Positions 20,650 to 21,297 of a DNA stretch of 21,297 nt are shown piece by piece (position 1 is the stretch's first letter; each line of letters begins with the position of its first letter). A program made the position numbers and the translations under genes. The DNA is from a virus, in IMG/VR virus record IMGVR_UViG_3300037558_002105, positions 1-21,297 of that record; one strand, 5' to 3'. The notes beneath the pieces were generated by a model. That model searched no databases. It saw nothing but the letters and a program-made list of their open reading frames with translations, and was not told where the DNA came from.

Positions 20650-21297
20650 ATGCCATTTGCAAAGATTATAGTTACAAACAGTACCACAACAGGTGCTCAA
20701 CCGAATCCTCTTGATTTAAGTATTGGAGAGTTAACGCTCAACGTTGCAGACGGAAAGTTGTTTGCGCTTGATACTTCAAATAATGTAGTAAAACTTTCTG
20801 ATAAAGGATTTGAAACACGCTTATCTTCTCTTGAAGGTAATCCAGGCGTTTGGGGTAGTATTGCCGGTACTATCACAAATCAAACAGATTTAAAAGATTT
20901 ACTTGACACTAAGTTAGATACTTCTGCTTTAGTAAACACTCTCATAAACACGGATGGAATAACAGATGGTACTCGAATTACTCTTACTCCGAACTATGGG
21001 CCAGATCAATCTTTCGATTTAGTTCATGAGAATGGTGATGATATATCTGTTACTACGGTTGATGATGTCATAACAGTAAAACATCTTGACACCACTCGCA
21101 CTAATACTTCAGATACCGACACTCCAGCGTTTGGTGATGCATTTAATGTTGTCTCTACTGTTTCTTCAAACGGAAAGGGCCATATAACAGGTGTTGAAAC
21201 CTCTACTATAACGTTACCAAGTATTCAAACTTTTGAAAATAGATTAGATGCTATTGAATATCTTCAAATCGACATCACATCGTTTGATGCATCTCCA
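20650..21297 (+). CDS. Tail fibre-like protein, N-terminal part (3' truncated by window)
   Basis: The frame stays open from ATG 20650 to the window end (216 codons). The opening, with NPLDLSIGELTLNVADGKLFALD (about 19-41), is the well-known phage fibre head pattern in which a Gly-Glu-Leu turn is followed by N-x-A-D-G-K-L. Then comes a short helical part (FETRLSSLEG, LKDLLDTKLDTSALV) and Thr/Asp/Ser-rich beta structure, including GDAFNVVSTVSSNGKGHITGV, a pattern frequent in long fibre repeats. It follows an exact late promoter. It is probably a third fibre; its C-terminus and partner gene lie outside the window. Confidence 0.75.
   Translation, partial: MPFAKIIVTNSTTTGAQPNPLDLSIGELTLNVADGKLFALDTSNNVVKLSDKGFETRLSSLEGNPGVWGSIAGTITNQTDLKDLLDTKLDTSALVNTLINTDGITDGTRITLTPNYGPDQSFDLVHENGDDISVTTVDDVITVKHLDTTRTNTSDTDTPAFGDAFNVVSTVSSNGKGHITGVETSTITLPSIQTFENRLDAIEYLQIDITSFDASP

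Noticed and set aside
1-21297. tRNA genes, integrase, attachment sites or insertion sequences
   Set aside because: I looked for cloverleaf-like stretches in the gaps and for recombinase or transposase motifs in the proteins and saw none. The gaps are too short for most RNA genes.

Overview
The window is a stretch of late structural genes from a T4-like, contractile-tailed bacteriophage (myovirus). All genes lie on the + strand, are AT-rich, and are packed with gaps of a few bases or short overlaps. The core genes follow the T4 baseplate order: the end of a gp27-like hub protein, then gp5, an unknown protein, gp25, gp6, gp7 and gp8. Exact copies of the T4 late-promoter box TATAAATA sit in the gaps. 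The gp5 has no lysozyme domain, gp8 is followed by a very large DUF4815-like virion protein, and the accessory genes include 2OG-Fe(II) oxygenase-like and DGRHR (ParB/sulfiredoxin-like) proteins. This combination resembles marine T4-like phages (cyanophage, pelagiphage and 'far-T4' types) more than enteric T4. The host cannot be read from the window, and no bacterial gene is visible.

Layout. 1-2930 holds the hub region: the gp27-like C-terminus, gp5, and a 394-residue coiled-coil protein. A gap of about 140 bp follows, with a terminator-like hairpin and a late promoter. 3075-8717 holds the wedge genes 25, 6 and 7; gp7 carries a serine-rich N-terminus and a LamG/lectin-like insertion. 8753-10709 is an inserted accessory pair, a fibre and a putative adhesin. 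10796-17499 holds gp8 and the 1757-residue DUF4815-like protein. 17501-17713 is a small basic coiled-coil gene. 17718-19102 is a second accessory pair, a collagen-like fibre and a paralogous putative adhesin. 19104-20621 holds two tandem 2OG-oxygenase-like paralogues and a DGRHR protein. 20650 to the end is the start of another fibre gene.

How it fits together. Genes 27, 5, 25, 6, 7 and 8 build the hub and wedges of the baseplate. The DUF4815-like protein and the fibre/adhesin pairs are likely the peripheral, host-contacting parts. The most interesting pattern is a duplicated two-gene cassette. Two fibre proteins with unrelated bodies (coiled-coil and collagen-like) end in nearly the same ~16-residue motif, and each is followed by a member of one paralogous family. 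This looks like a modular stalk-plus-tip receptor-binding system. A second pattern is that five genes have a late-promoter box ending only 5-8 nt before the ATG and no Shine-Dalgarno sequence, which predicts leaderless late mRNAs.
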